In this document: in pieces, positions 36,406 through 49,470 of the stretch | Position numbering within the stretch: position 1 is the first letter of the stretch | Layout: every line of letters starts with the position of its first letter | Assembly (NCBI GenBank): GCA_026419785.1 | Contig: JAODTK010005594.1 | Coordinates: forward strand, 62,001-126,000 | Length of the DNA stretch: 64,000 bases | DNA from: Sclerodactyla briareus | Taxonomy: Eukaryota > Echinodermata > Holothuroidea > Dendrochirotida > Sclerodactylidae | Direction: 5' to 3' | Notes under the pieces: model-generated | The model's database searches: none | Seen by the model: only the letters and a program-made list of their open reading frames with translations | What the model was told of the DNA's origin: nothing | Position numbers and translations under genes: made by a program

Positions 36406-36784
36406 TTGTGTGGGTTGCCCTGTTCATTTCTCCTCCAATAACGCAGCGCAAGTAGAGAACGAATGTTGCATATCATTATACGCTATTGTGGGTCATGACA
36501 TGACATGAATAGCACAGAACAGCGTTTGCTGATCGTATACAGTGAGTTATACCGAGTCGTGAGTGACTGCCTGGGGATTAGGCTAGATAATTCAGGCTAG
36601 TTAGCATGTAGGAAATTTGTGTTAAACTGTGAACTCTAGTGGGTTTTCTGACCGGCACAATGCTGTTTTCACAATTTCGAGAATGTGCGGCAGATGGTGA
36701 AATCGCTACATGCAAACCGAAAAAAAGGTGATTTTTTTGCGCGATAATGCAAATTAAACGAACCACAGGCCTATGTTAAATCTG

Positions 36785-36836
36785 AAGGCAATGAATTCTA
36801 TAATTCCTAGAAGGCAATGAATTCTATAATTTCTGG
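36785..36836 (+). repeat. 26 bp direct tandem duplication
   Basis: AAGGCAATGAATTCTATAAT starts both at 36785 and at 36811; the two 26-base copies differ at about two positions. Could be recent slippage or an assembly duplication. Confidence 0.85.
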
Positions 36837-37773
36837 GACACAAGTGTCTGGGATATTGGTTGTGGATGTGTAGCCATCGCTGCTAGAAACTTTAGTATAA
36901 TAACTCTCCAATGCTTGTCTGAATAATTTCTAACATGGTGAGTATGTCACAAGTGGGAGTCGGCAGGCAGATGGTCAGGCCAGCTGATTTGAATAATTTA
37001 TGCAATTTCTCAAGGTTTGTTGTATTCCATCCAACCTCTGTGGATGTTAACCCCATTTGGTTCCTAGTCCAACAAAAGTGAAGGTCAGTTTGAGGTGATC
37101 CTAGGCCAAATTTGCAAGGATTAGGCATTTTGTTTTTCAAAGTTTGTCATATTCCAATGAAACTTGGTGGATGGATGTGTACTACTTTTGATCCTGACAA
37201 AAGTTAGGTCATACTAAGGTCACTGGGGGTTTTCTAATCTCAGAGATATAGTATGCCCAGCGAATGCATCATATCATGTTCACCTGCTCAACTACCCAAT
37301 GTGTGATCTGAATGACTGTTATGCCTATTGAGCTCGGGTCGTAGAGGGACCTGCCTATCAGGAAAATAATTCTGTTATAGAATTATTAACTACAGTATCA
37401 GATCGCAGTAAGTTCGCCACCGAGTTGCAGAATCTGGAGATCTCAATGCCACCATCGAAAATTAATCATCTGCAATTGATGCAAATATTTGCAATGTCAC
37501 ACCTTATCTGTGATAATAGGGACACCTAACATGTGCCTAGTGAACCAAACCTATTGCCTCTATTGGAAGCTAGCCTAGATTAGGGTATTGACATACACAG
37601 TCACACTCAATGTGTGATCAAAGACGGGAGCTGTAGCCACTGTAAATGAAGGCAGTCGAATGAAACGCAGTGATAATAAGGAAATTGATTTGCCCTGAAT
37701 CCAATGAGGCGAGTTGTAGAAAACAAAGGTTCTGTGTGGATTATTCTAGGCCTGTCAGGTATATTATACTCAT
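36837..37773. other. Intron 2, mostly unrecognised
   Basis: 37010-37240 has decayed copies of the 'catattccaatgaaacttggtgg' motif that is also found at 43183-43560. The rest, up to the hAT target duplication at 37766-37773, is not recognised. Confidence 0.4.
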
Positions 37774-40700
37774 CAGGCCTGGTCGGGAGTATTTGGCCAG
37801 GGGGGCACTGCTGATTGCCCTCCTAGACACTATCTCAAAATTTATCTAGGCGGGCAATTCATTGCCCTCCTAGCATTCGAGGCGGGCAATCCAAATTTCG
37901 TGAAACTGCCCTCCTGGAAATTACTATGAAAATAAGTCAGAATTAAGCCTGTTTTGTGCTTGAAATGAGCCTGGTCTGCTTATTCTGTAATTTATGCTCA
38001 AAACTGGACTTATCCAGGCTCCCACCAGGTGTTAAAATTTGCCTACTTGAATCTTTTCATGCCTATTTCAGGCTTAAATTCAGGCTCTAACTGGCTAGAT
38101 TGAACTTGTTTCTCCAGGAATTTGGGCTGCACAGTGAAAGGGTAGGATATTTTGGACTTCGGTTTTACAAGCATCATCAGAAACTTAGAATTTCTGGGTA
38201 TACCCTAAAAAAAACACACACAATGTTTGTATGGGGATGCCATAGACCAAATTACAGGCTTATTCAGGAATTTCAGGCTTATTTCATACTGGCATTATGG
38301 AAATGTGATGAATGGGGTCAACAGTCATAAACAACTGGGATTGGTTAGCTTCAAGGATAAATTGTTTGGGGGGAAGTTCAAAATACCTGTGGGAGAGAAC
38401 AAAGGGTCAGTTCAACCAGTGGATCAGAGTATGATTTTCACTGGGGCGCTCCATACTCACCTTTTTAAGTGCATCTAATTAGCCGTTGCCCTAGTAACTC
38501 TAACATCTATGGGCTGTTTTCTACAACCCCGCCCTCAACGTACATATAATTGGCACTGAACGGACGCCCCCCATTCTTGTTTCGCCGCGATATACCAACA
38601 AGACGTCTAGTTGCTCGCAACATTATACTTATTGTATCGATACTCTTATCTGGACTTTCCTGGATTTACCAGCATTTGCAGTAACTTATTTATCAGCATA
38701 CAGTGTGGAATTAATAGAGAGCAGACATCTACAAGGAATTTCACATTTGGAAAACTGACTGGTGAGTACAACTATATATACCTAATAACTTATACAGAAA
38801 TTGGATTTGAATGGTAGGGAAGTGAAATAGTTTAAGTTAGATGCTCTCACATGCTCTGCCAATTAAGTAATGATAATGAATTATGAAACCTGAGTATTAG
38901 GTTTCTAGTTAGCAGGTCTCCCTAGGCTTGAATGGTGTTGGTATCAGAACTGAAAACCGTACAAATAGGCCCCATATGCAGCTTCTAATTTTTTTGTAAC
39001 TGTGCTATTGCTGTACTAATTGTAAATGCCATCTAATAATATAATGTTTTTCAGTAATTAGACCAAGCTTCTCCTTTCTAGCTAAGGCTAATTGGTAAGT
39101 GCTAGAATGGTAAATTTAATAGGTGATTTTTGCTTTAGTTTGTGAATGATCAGTAACTCAATAATAGTTTCATATCTTGCCATGTTTGCAAGTGACCATT
39201 CGAAGTGATCGTAGCCTAGACCAAGTGTCAGGTTTCAAACGAGCAAGCTCTATATCATCTGAACTGCATACATAAATCTGCCTCAAAGGTTTATGGCAGA
39301 AATGATGCAGAAAGAAGTACTTAACAAGTGACACATACTTTCAATAGCCCAATCAATTGAAATATGCTAAGACTCCACAGCACAGGGTTATAAGTCAAAC
39401 AACCATAAGGATTAGCCTATAAGTTTTTACAAAAGTTTTTAAAACATATATGAGGTAAATTAATGCACCCATTAATTTGCCATATGAATCCACCTTCTCT
39501 TAACCCAACTCCTTCCACCTCCCCCCACCACCTTTTAGCTTATCACATATTGTTATACCAACTGGAATTTAACAGGTACCTAAAATTTGTAACCTGTATC
39601 TGCTATCTATTATAAGCAAATAAATTCAGGCCATTCTGTTTCAATTTCAACCATTTTGTCAAAAACTGCAATGATTCCCAACTGTATTAAGCCTGGAAAC
39701 CACAATGATTTCAGGCTTAATGAAGTATGAAATTCACCCAGATTTCAGGTTATTTAACTTGAAATTGCATTGACAGCAACTGCAGAGCTTGCCTGAAATC
39801 GACCAGGCTTTCAGGCTTGATTCAATTAGCCTGGAATCTGCTTCCTTTTTTCCGGTTATATCCTGAAATCCACCCCATAATTCAGCTTATTCCCTGTTTT
39901 GTTCAATTTATAAGTGTGTGATTTTGGTAACCTGAATAATAAGCTGAAATAAGCTTTGAAACATTCAGCCTGGCCACTTTTCCAATTCTGTACCAAAACT
40001 GACTTGGCAATTTCAGGCTTAATTTCGGGCTTGGTTTTTTTTCCAGAAGGGTGGGACCCACTACACTTCAGTGGGCATGTAATTAATAACCAATTACTGC
40101 CATTTTGGATCCTCATTCACTATTACAGTATTATTTCTTGTTTCCTATGTTACTGTGTTACCCTAAATAAGAACTCAAAATACAAAATTGACTTTGCATT
40201 GGTAAGTTAACTTCCAAGTTTATTCAAATTCTGAATGCACTTATAAGCCTTACATGTGACCCACCCCAAAGAGGGCTGGTGTATTCCATTGTTGGTTTTG
40301 GAGAGCATTTGAATTGTATACCATACCTTCAGTGTGTGTTTTCTCTGTGTTACCTAAATAGCACACTAAGCACGCCAACGTTGTCTTTCGTTATTAGATG
40401 AATGGAAACACTGGTCTGGTTCAATTACATACATGTAGATAGAAAAACCTGTAATGAAGCAAATATATTGCCTGATCTTTTAAATAATGCATCTGGCATC
40501 AATTGGCAACTTCAACAGGGCTTCCCTGTGCCTTTGCGCAGATTTTGCCACCAGAGGACTTTGACACACACCCGTCCCTTCTCCTCCCTCTTGCCCAGTT
40601 TGTCTCTCCCTGACCTCCCTCTCTGAATCATCAACGCATTGCAAACTTTAGCTACACAAGTTACACTGTATAGGCAGTGTGTACATAGGGACTATGCCAC

Positions 40701-42166
40701 CCCATGTGATACCGTTCCTTGCTTCCATCCCATAGCTACTGACTGTCGCAGAAAGGGCAAATCCTTCAACGGCAACATTTTTCTGCCCATAAGTGAATGT
40801 TTGTTCCAGGCAAAAATTGTAGTTGTGTGAAATAAATAAGAAAAACAAAGCAATAATTTTCAATGGATTCACTAATTCCCACAAGGTATCAGCAGTAGGC
40901 CATAAGCTAAGGTGAACTTTGGCTATGATTTTGTACAGGATCACATAGCCGAGATCAGAAGAGTGACTTTCTGGAAGAACTTGCAAATAACATGACTCCA
41001 TCGTTTTGTGAAGGGTTTGTATCAACCAATTACAAGCATGTTTCAGTATTTGATGAAGTTTCAAGTGTTTCAGATTGCAGATTTTAACGTATTTTACAGT
41101 GAATTTGGTCCCCATTCCACATGGTTAATATGTTCATGCACCAAGTTCTACACAATCATGTCAATTGAAGTTATCGACACGTGGCTTAAAATAGTGTTGC
41201 TGTCATGCTCGTGTTATTGTGTCTGGAACGCAAGATATGAGTATGCATACATGTGCCTGAATACCGTACCGAGACGTGACTGGTTGAAAACTGCAAAATC
41301 ACTATCTTGATGTGTTGGAAACATGCCAGTGAGGGACTCCCAGCAGCCCGTTGCTGGAATTAGCGCTACGTGTACTCTGTTATCACTCGTAAGATCGCTG
41401 GATTTGCGTTCGCGTAGGGTTTGAAAAATTGGTTTTAATAACATCGCCAAGTACGAGAAATTGTTAAAATGGAGGCTGTGGCAATGGAAATATTTGAAAA
41501 CAGAACCATCTATGTCTGCAATTCTTATTTCAGGAAGCTCTATGTCTTAAGATTAGGTTACGGTTTTCGGGGGCGATTGTCTCAATTTTTTTTTCTAAAA
41601 TCGAACCCGTTTTTTTTTTTTCTTTTCGTTTTTGGACGCTGACTGGAAGGCTTGGCGATGCCGAACAACATTAGGCGCGGCTTGCGCAATTTAAGAGTTG
41701 AGCCAGCATTTAGTATACTCGTAATTATTTATGAAACGAACGATACGAAAGGGCCCGGTCGTGGAGTCGACAGCTCACGAAGTTGAGCTGGTGAGCGTTT
41801 TGTTAGGCCCACGGTATGTATGGCGCATGCAATCGAGTATGCTTGTTACTATACAGTGCACAACTATGCGAGATACTCGCTACTCAAGTGCCAAGTGCCA
41901 TGCGTGATACATTTCAGGAAGTTCAGACGTGAAGGGATTTAGAATTGATAGATGTTTATTTCTTTCTAAGAATCAATTCCGCAAGTTTTTACTGCTTTGG
42001 TACAGGCATCTGCCCGGGCATCGCGACGCTAAGAAGACGGGCAAAGTTTTGCTCAACCAAAGATTAGGGTGGGCGAATCGTCGCCCGCCTGAAACTGTTT
42101 TTTCAAATGCCGGGCCGGGCATTGAGGCGGGCACGGGCGATTGCCCGGCTTATATTACCAGGCCTG
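37774..42166. mobile_element. hAT-like DNA transposon, 4.4 kb, complete ends, perfect 8 bp target duplication
   Basis: Starts CAGGCCTGGT and ends ACCAGGCCTG, an exact 10 bp terminal inverted repeat. It is flanked on both sides by ATACTCAT (37766-37773 and 42167-42174), a perfect 8 bp duplication as made by hAT-superfamily transposases. Subterminal parts repeat 'gcgggcaattgccc' motifs near both ends (37800-37930; 42000-42150), and farther in there are many 'tcaggctta' motifs (37930-38290; 39680-40040), plausible transposase-binding repeats. No transposase homology is visible; the longest frame, 40648-41115 on the minus strand (155 codons), is not recognised. I therefore call it non-autonomous or captured. 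The perfect duplication suggests fairly recent insertion into IQGAP intron 2. Confidence 0.9.
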
Positions 42167-42174
42167 ATACTCAT

Positions 42175-42697
42175 GGAAGAAAAGTCTACCCAACCCTTCC
42201 CCAACTCATGCCCGAGCTCTTCCCAACCCCTCAACTACCTTACGTGCTTGTCAATGTTTCGTAATCGGAAACCCCAATCAGCCACATTATTGACACAATT
42301 TCATCTGAAAAAGTCACGTTTCTTATGCAAAAATATTTGCTATGGGTAAAATTCCTCTTGTAAAAAAAATTCTAGGAGGGAATTCTCTCCCAGACTCCCA
42401 GGAAAAGATATCCTTCCGTAAACGTTGTGTCTTTCATTGAACAAACCTTAAAATGGAACTTATCATTTTCTCATTAATAATGAAGGGGCACTTCCAGTTA
42501 TCATGCTCCAAGTGAACCAACTATATCTAGTGCCGAACAGGATGTCGAATGAGCAAAAAAATTGTTAGAGACGGAGGAAGAGGTGTAAGTCTTTGTCATA
42601 AACTCCAAATGATATTGTTCACAAAATCTAAGGGGGGACCGCCCCATTCCCTTCTGTATACATCAGTGGTGAGTTGCTCAATTGCTCAATAATTATA
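42175..42697. other. Intron 2, nothing recognised
   Basis: Unrecognised sequence between the hAT-like element and the Helitron-like element. Confidence 0.4.
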
Positions 42698-42726
42698 TCC
42701 CCACTTCGGGATATTATGGTTTTGGC

Positions 42727-42873
42727 TTCGCCGTCTCCGCCGCGTCCGCCGCGTCCGCCGCGTCCGCCGCGTCCGCCGCGTCCGTGTCCGCCGCGTCCGC
42801 CGCGTCCGCCGCGTCCGCCGCGTACGCCGCGTCCGCCGCTTCCGCCGCGTCCGCCGCGTCCGCCGCGTTTCTT
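42727..42873 (+). repeat. 9 bp minisatellite (CGTCCGCCG)n inside the Helitron-like element
   Basis: About 16 units of CGTCCGCCG with few variants, fully GC-rich. It lies just inside the 5' end, the same relative place as the GC-rich tracts of the other family B/C elements. Long low-complexity frames in all phases (Pro-Arg, Ala-Ser, Gly-Arg) result from the repeat and are not genes. Confidence 0.92.
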
Positions 42874-43139
42874 GTTAGCACAATAACTCTCCAACACTTT
42901 GTCCGTTTGAGCTGAAACTTGGCACACATGTCCGTCTTAGTGAAATCTCGGATGAGTTCGAAAGTGGGCTTCGCCACATGAACGGGGTCCACTAATTTGC
43001 ATAATTTCCATGATTGGAAGATTTTCCTGTTAGCGCAATAACTCTTTAATGCTGGATCCATTGATCTAAAACTTGGTACACTTGTCCGCCCTAGTGAAAT
43101 CTCGGATGAGTTCGAAAGTGGGCTTCGCCACATGAACGG

Positions 43140-43570
43140 GGTCCACTAATTTGCATAATTTTCGCTAAATTTTCAAGTTAGTCGGATTTGAACGAAACTT
43201 GGTGGGTAGGGAGTATAGTTGATCCCGAAAAATGTGGAGGTAATTTCAAGGTCATCAAAGGTCAATTTGCGAAATTTATGCGATTTTCCAAACTGTCAAA
43301 TTTGAACGAAACTTGGTGGGAACGCAAACTATAGGGAAATTCCCCAAAATGTGGAGGTCATTAAAGGTCTTCGGAGGTGAAACTTGCGAAAATTTATGCG
43401 AATTTACAAACTTTGTCAGATTTGAACGAAACTTGGTGGATGATGGCTACATTTGTTCCTCACAAAGTTTAGAAGTCATTTCAAAGCCATCATGTGTCAT
43501 ATTGCATAATTCATGTGCCTATTAACACCCATGGATTACAACAAAACTTGGTGGATGAAGTTTGTCTTGG
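43140..43570 (+). repeat. ~118 bp degenerate tandem units inside the Helitron-like element
   Basis: The phrase GATTTGAACGAAACTTGG and its variants recur near 43183, 43296, 43417 and 43530, each followed by 'aatgtggaggtcat' and 'tgcgaaatttatgcg' variants. Some units carry 'aaggtcatcaaaggtca'. Confidence 0.75.
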
Positions 43571-43691
43571 TTTCTGACCAAAATGGGGGTCTTTATGGGG
43601 TGTTAGATACTCTTTCCAATGATTGCTCAAAGCATCACTGCTCAAAAGTGGGGATATACACGTGGGCGGTTTACCGCCTACACATGTCTAG

Positions 43692-44060
43692 TTTCTTGTT
43701 GTACGATCAGATATCTTCATAATGTGATGCGCCAATCACTTCATGTGTTTAGAATCTCCTATGAATATTCTGTTACAACACTCCATGGACTCACTTGAGG
43801 TTTGGATTATTCAGTTAATTTATACTGTGTTAACTGTTGTAATGTTGATATGATGCACGCTCATTAGCACAGCGCAAAAACTCCACAGCCAATTAGTACT
43901 CAGACGTACGTTACTGATGATCAACTCAAGTTGGTCTGCCAGCACAGACCAGAGACGCATATATACCATTACTGGCGCGACAGCAGCAAATTACCCGGGA
44001 TGGTCGGAACAGGCCGTCCAAATAGGTGGTTTCCATGAAATTTGTACAGTAGAATGTGAA
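43692..44060. other. Intron 2, nothing recognised
   Basis: Unrecognised sequence between the Helitron-like element and the next transposon. Confidence 0.4.
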
Positions 44061-44068
44061 AACATACT

Positions 44069-45384
44069 TCAGGGTTGTTGATTTAAATCACGTTGATTTC
44101 AATCACTGATTTAAATCGCGATTTAAATCAAATGACTTTTTTATTAGATTCACTGATTTAAATCACTTTTTCAAAGATTTCCCTCTTTTGTCAGGAAAAG
44201 TTGAGTTGAAGTGAATTAATTATTGGAATGAACTATAATACCACAATATACACTGCAATTTCTTCTCACACAAGTATTATCCCTACCCCTAACAGTCAAT
44301 AACTCAACAGCATTACACAAGAATTAGGTTACACGCTCCCAAATCACATTTTTATCATATTTTTTGGCTGGAATTTCATTGTTCTGATGAAGGGAATTCT
44401 ATGCTGTCTCTCATTTAATGCCATGGTCCTTCCATAAGTATAGTTTTATTATGATGGAAACAGGGACAGTATAGCAGAAACTGTACTAAATGGAGGCCTA
44501 TATGGAACGATAATTCAGTATGCTTTTCATTAAAAATGTTTGCATATCATCCACCACAGTAATATTCTAAAATATATGAGCTGACTAATTATCTATGATT
44601 CCAAAACAGTGATTCACAATTAATTTGTGTGCCACTGTCTGTTTATCTACATTGTAATCACGTTCTGACTTCAACAACATCAGGTCAGGATGTGACTACA
44701 AATTTAATGTATATTTGTGTTCAATTGAACATTGCACTATGCATTCGGGCCATGAAGCAATTCACCAATCCAGATAAACTTTCAAGAACAATTCAGGAAA
44801 TGAAAGAATTACCAGTAACAGCAATTAAACCTCAGTAAACTTAATGATGGGTGGCATGGGTTGCATATTCCCGCTCCATAATTTTCATCAATTTGATGAA
44901 TATCTTGTGTGTAGATTTATGGTGACAATAGTGACAATTGATATCACACAACTGGTTTTGATTTTCAAAAAAATTCTCAAATTCTAAGTTCAAAGTAGGA
45001 CCCAATGGGGTCCATCCAAGTGGATTACCAAACCGAGGACCCCCATGGACATGTCAGCCTACATGCAGGTATGAGTATTATAACGCGGACACTGCATGGC
45101 CTAATTTGTGCATTGTAATATGGTCGATTGTGTATGTTTCTGAAATGTGCAAAGAAGTTCAAGCCTCAGAGCCTTCATGACACCAGATTAGAAGTGCAGT
45201 GTATACTGGGTAATATGCCAGTATGTATGGGTGTTTTCACAAAGTTTAGGCAACATTTGAGACAAGTGGAAATGGGATTTTTCAAAAAAATCAAAATAAA
45301 ATTGATTTAAATCAAATAAATCCGTTTAATCAAATAAATCCGATTATTTCGATTAAAAAACAAAACAAAAATCACCAACCCTGA
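44069..45384. mobile_element. Non-autonomous hAT-like element, 1.3 kb, with near-perfect target duplication
   Basis: Starts TCAGGGTTGTTGATTT and ends with the inverted partner AAATCACCAACCCTGA (one mismatch in 16). Flanks are AACATACT (44061-44068) and AACATATT (45385-45392), seven of eight bases equal, as for an 8 bp hAT duplication. Palindromic GATTTAAATC words repeat near both ends. A 70-codon frame at 44629-44838 has no recognisable domain. Older than the element at 37774, judging by its less exact duplication. Confidence 0.85.
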
Positions 45385-45392
45385 AACATATT

Positions 45393-48300
45393 GTAGCAAT
45401 CTAGCAGTTAGAGAGTCCAGGACTGCATTCTGGCGACAGGGAAGCTGAGTAAGAGTGACCAAGCCTTCAATGAAACTAGATGAAGTACATGTATGTACAG
45501 GTACGCGCATGATTTTTTGTATCCATATTCGTCCTACCCATTCCTAAGGAACCCATGAGTTGAACTTGATAGCATGCTAAGAATGTTCAGAAAAAGATTG
45601 ATATATTTATCAGCGTCCTTATTGTGTAACAGATAATCAATCGGGAACACTCCAAGGATAACAGGAAGCCATTTAGGTGTTACAAGAGTCCCACTGTCAT
45701 ATGCCAGGTAACCCGCATCAGCAGAATCATGATCCTGTTCCTGTTTTGAAACATACGGATGGTGGACGACATACATGCTATAGTGACATGTAATAACTAT
45801 CCACTGCCTTGGGGGAATGACGGTCCCAGTATTGCAAATGTCTGAAAGGAGACTTCATTCCACCTATGATGTTGGGACACATTGAGATCATGCACCCTAA
45901 GCAAATGAATAAATAATGACTAAACAGAAGGGTATTTGCCCTCACTCCAGTGTTTGTCTTAAAGGCCCTCACCTGATCAATATAATCAAGTAACGCAGAT
46001 TACCGTCATAGCGTGAACTATAGTCCTCAGGTCATATAGTGGGATACCACCAGCCACCACCTGAAATCTACATTTATATTCACTGATTTGAATACCACAA
46101 AAGTTAGATCTCTCTCTCTCTGCCAAAGAACTAACGTTAAATATTGCATAACTGACCACTCTTCTTTCTGGAATGAGCAATCTCATCCTACCAGAAATCA
46201 TTCCATTGATGTGTCTAACATAAGTTGTGGACTTCGAGCCAAATATTACCCTAAATTAAAATAAGTCTTGTATCGTATTCCATTTTAGGTTATTCAAGAT
46301 TTTTTTGGACGTTCTTCTGTTCTTTGGTGCTTGCTGTTACTCAAGCCCGCAGTTGCGCTACTCGTGTCCTGTACACTAAGCTCATCAGTCTTGAAAATTC
46401 AACCTTTCGGTATTTTATTGATTTGTTAGGTGGCGCGGAAGATTTTGAAAACAATTATAAGAAACTTTTTAGCGATCTTGCCTTCCATCTATTTATAGAT
46501 CAATCGGCAAATGAATCTTGTCAGATTAAAATTCCTTAGTTATAACACTGGTAACAATCACTATTGCCCTTCGTAAATAGCTCCTCTGGCGGATGAGCAG
46601 GAATTGGTAGTTGGCTGCACACTTCTAGAAATGTATAGCTAGAATTTCAAGTGGTTTCTGTCTCTCCTGAACTCTGTGGTAACTGGTTTTCTGACGAACT
46701 CCAGGAATCATCGCAATTCCCCACCAATTAACATTCATATGGTTGTGGTACTGAATGGAGTGGTTTGTGAGGCACGTTACCATTCGTGGCCACTGTGTCA
46801 CAAGAATGTATTTTACAAATCGGGTATTGTAATAAGAACTATGCATGTATTTAAGGCACAAACAGTCTATTCCCTTGGTAAGGTATCACAGACACAGGTG
46901 CTTGCAATAGACTGCTGCTTACATGCATCTGGTTCAGTTGAATTCTGACAACTTATTTAGTACTTGCATTCGTTAACCTCGTATGACTTTGGGTAGGTGA
47001 CTTCTAAAGTTCCATTCATTTCAGCCTTTAATTTCATGTTCTTATTTCCAGCCACCAGCTAACCACCCATACTGTAGTCATCTATGAATTGACAGGAGGG
47101 CAATTCCCAGCTAACAGTCTCAAGGGCCTAAAATTTCAAACTATTCATGTTGCTTTACAAATTCTGCCCATTTGTGTAATAGACAATTCAAACTGGCAAT
47201 TCTAAAGTTTCTTACCAAACAGGATTTGTTTTGGCATTTGTATTGAAATACCTGAAAACGCTACTTTGGGGTGAAAAAATTCCTTCAAAAGACCATGCAT
47301 AGCAGTTAAATTTTTGTTATTCAAAAACACAATTGAGCAACTTAAACACATATTATCCTGTTTGAAGTCGGTACTGTTTAGTTAGACAACACAAACAATT
47401 CTCATTTCTATGTGATAGTACGTAAGTCAAAGGAACAAATTCAACCATCACCTGATATGTAACAACACAACATAATTTCACTATTTTTTTCCCTTACCTT
47501 ATATTGCTTTTACCATATAGGCATGAACTTTTTCATACAACCATTTTGCCAGTCCTACCTAGTTAACTCATGACAAAGGAGTAAATTGTCACTACCCTAT
47601 TAGTATAGCAATGTCAAAGACTTTAACGAAACTAACAATGTGACAACACTACACAAAATTAGGGGTATGTCTTCCACCATTTCCAACAAATTCACCATAC
47701 AACATGAGAGACAATGCCTCATAGTGTAAGATCATTTAGAGAAGTGAAAGTATTCAATGGTAAGGTCAAAGTTCATCTGGAGGTAATTTTAGCTATTCCA
47801 TGGAAATCACTGAAATCTTCAAATTTCATTACAAATGATAGCAAATATATTTACAATCCGAACGCATGGAACGACCATCTTGAATACAATTATCAGGGAT
47901 TGTCAATCTAAAATTAATGTAAGCTTTAATTTGTGGTAAAGGCTGCCGTCAAATAGTAATGTGCCATGCTAATGGAGGGGAAGGGGGCATCAACTTATGA
48001 ATCTCCATGTGCTACTCAAATTGGATTTTTGTTCAGTTGGCAAATTGAATACACACTCAGCATAGTTAAATTTCTTTGGTATCTGTCAATTCCTTATGGC
48101 TATGGTATGTGCCAGGATATTTGGATTGGAAGATGTGGGGGGGTGGGGGGCCAAGAATTATTTCCAATGTATCCCTATTTTTGACAACGATGTACCTGGC
48201 ATCTCAGTCTGCCTTGGTTTGCTGAGGATTGAAAGACAGTTGAATGGTATCAACTTTTACCTTCCACACAATTCAGGAAAATGCCTACATTTCCTAATAC

Positions 48301-49110
48301 ATACACCCTACAGTGTCCCATCTCAGTAGTGTAGAACCATAGAATGTATTGTAATGAATGGGTGTTTCAAGTTTAGTCGTCAAGTCTAGGCCATTCACCA
48401 ATGAGAATTCCAATCTGGCACAATGGAGTCGGTCAACAATTCTTCAGATCTTCTCCTATAATTAGCAGTTCTTCTGCATTGACTGGCTGCCCTCATGTTT
48501 GTTGCCCAGTATGTAAAGGGGACGGGTGGTATACTGCATGGGACTGGGTGGTTTTGGAGTTTCTTCTAGATTTTCTTTTACATCAGTTTCTATAGGTTAC
48601 TGTGGCCATAATCAAAGCAATAGCGGCTATTTCCTGTTGCATAATATCTGTATTTTTCAATAATTAATATGGAAAACTTTTTTTACAGAGCTCTGTCCAG
48701 ACTTAACAAACTTATTTAGTGTTGTTTAGTGTCTTTTCTAACTGCTCAGTGCATTTTTTGAAGCCCAGCAATTGTGCCCCAACTTATCCAGTGATCCGCA
48801 ACAGGATACTACAATCTTGATGATCCAAAAAATCAAGTGTTCACCCCTAAAAATGCAAATCAGGAATTTTTCCATTTTGTTTTTCAAAGACGTTTTCAAA
48901 AGTACCATTGCTAATTAAATTCATAACCAACTTTATCAGCTAAGCATACATGAATTAGCAATGTATTTCACAATTAAGTCTCTTGAATCTCCCATACATA
49001 AAGCATTGTTGATGAATCTGTAACGAAACTACGTAACGAAACTAACAATATGTTTTTCAGTTTCTCATTTCCCCTGACATCACCATGATATGTTTGGCCA
49101 ATTATTAATA
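45393..49110. other. Intron 2, AT-rich, mostly unrecognised
   Basis: No exon or repeat border that I can support. The word TAACGAAACTAACA recurs at about 47623 and 49034 (and at 53190, across the Helitron-like insertion). Minus-strand frames at 45534-46201 lie end to end but have no recognised domain. Confidence 0.4.
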
Positions 49111-49140
49111 TCCCCACTTCGGGGATAGGTTGGTTTTGCC

Positions 49141-49470
49141 TTGCGTCTGTCCGCCGCAACCCCACCGCCGTGTCCGCCCGCGCCGTGTTCCACCGTCGCT
49201 TCTGCCGCGCCGCGTCTGCCTGCCAGCCGCTGCCGCCGCCGCATCCGCCGCCGCATCTGCCCGCCCGCTTCTGCCGCCGCCGCATCTGTCATCCGCCGCC
49301 GCATCCCCGCCGCCGCCGCATCCTCCTCCGACCGCATCCGCCGCCGCCGCATCCTCCGCCGCCGCAACTCCACGCCGCCGCGCCAGCCGCCGCGTCCGCC
49401 GCGTCGCCGCGTCCGCCGCGTCCGCCGTCCCCGCGTCTGCCTGTCCGCCCCCGCGTCGCGCCTCCCAGCC
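49141..49470 (+). repeat. GC-rich degenerate minisatellite (CCGCCGCAT-like)
   Basis: Imperfect mixture of CCGCCGCATC and CGTCCGCCG units. It produces long low-complexity open frames in most phases on both strands (for example 49130-49602), which I do not regard as genes. Confidence 0.9.

Larger units (their letters stand above)
42698..43691 (+). mobile_element. Helitron/Helentron-like non-autonomous element, family B, ~990 bp
   Basis: Inserted between A (42697) and T (43692). It starts TCCCCACTTCGGG and ends with AAGTGGGGATA (43646-43656, inverted relative to the 5' end), hairpin GGCGG-TTTA-CCGCC (43665-43678), nine bases and CTAG (43688-43691). These are the marks of Helentron-type rolling-circle elements: 5' TC, 3' CTRR, asymmetric inverted repeat and 3' stem-loop. 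The interior has a CGTCCGCCG minisatellite, then about four ~118 bp units with 'gatttgaacgaaacttggtgg' (near 43183, 43296, 43417, 43530). No helicase or Rep coding. Confidence 0.82.

Noticed and set aside
40648-41115. 155-codon open frame on the minus strand, the longest single frame in the window
   Set aside because: It lies inside the hAT-like transposon, has no recognisable hAT transposase or other domain, and its composition looks like translated AT-rich DNA. Kept only as a remark under the transposon.
42628-43133. Long Pro/Arg-, Ala/Ser-, Gly/Arg- and Ala/Asp-rich frames on both strands
   Set aside because: All phases are open because of the (CGTCCGCCG)n minisatellite; the reading is a repeat artefact.
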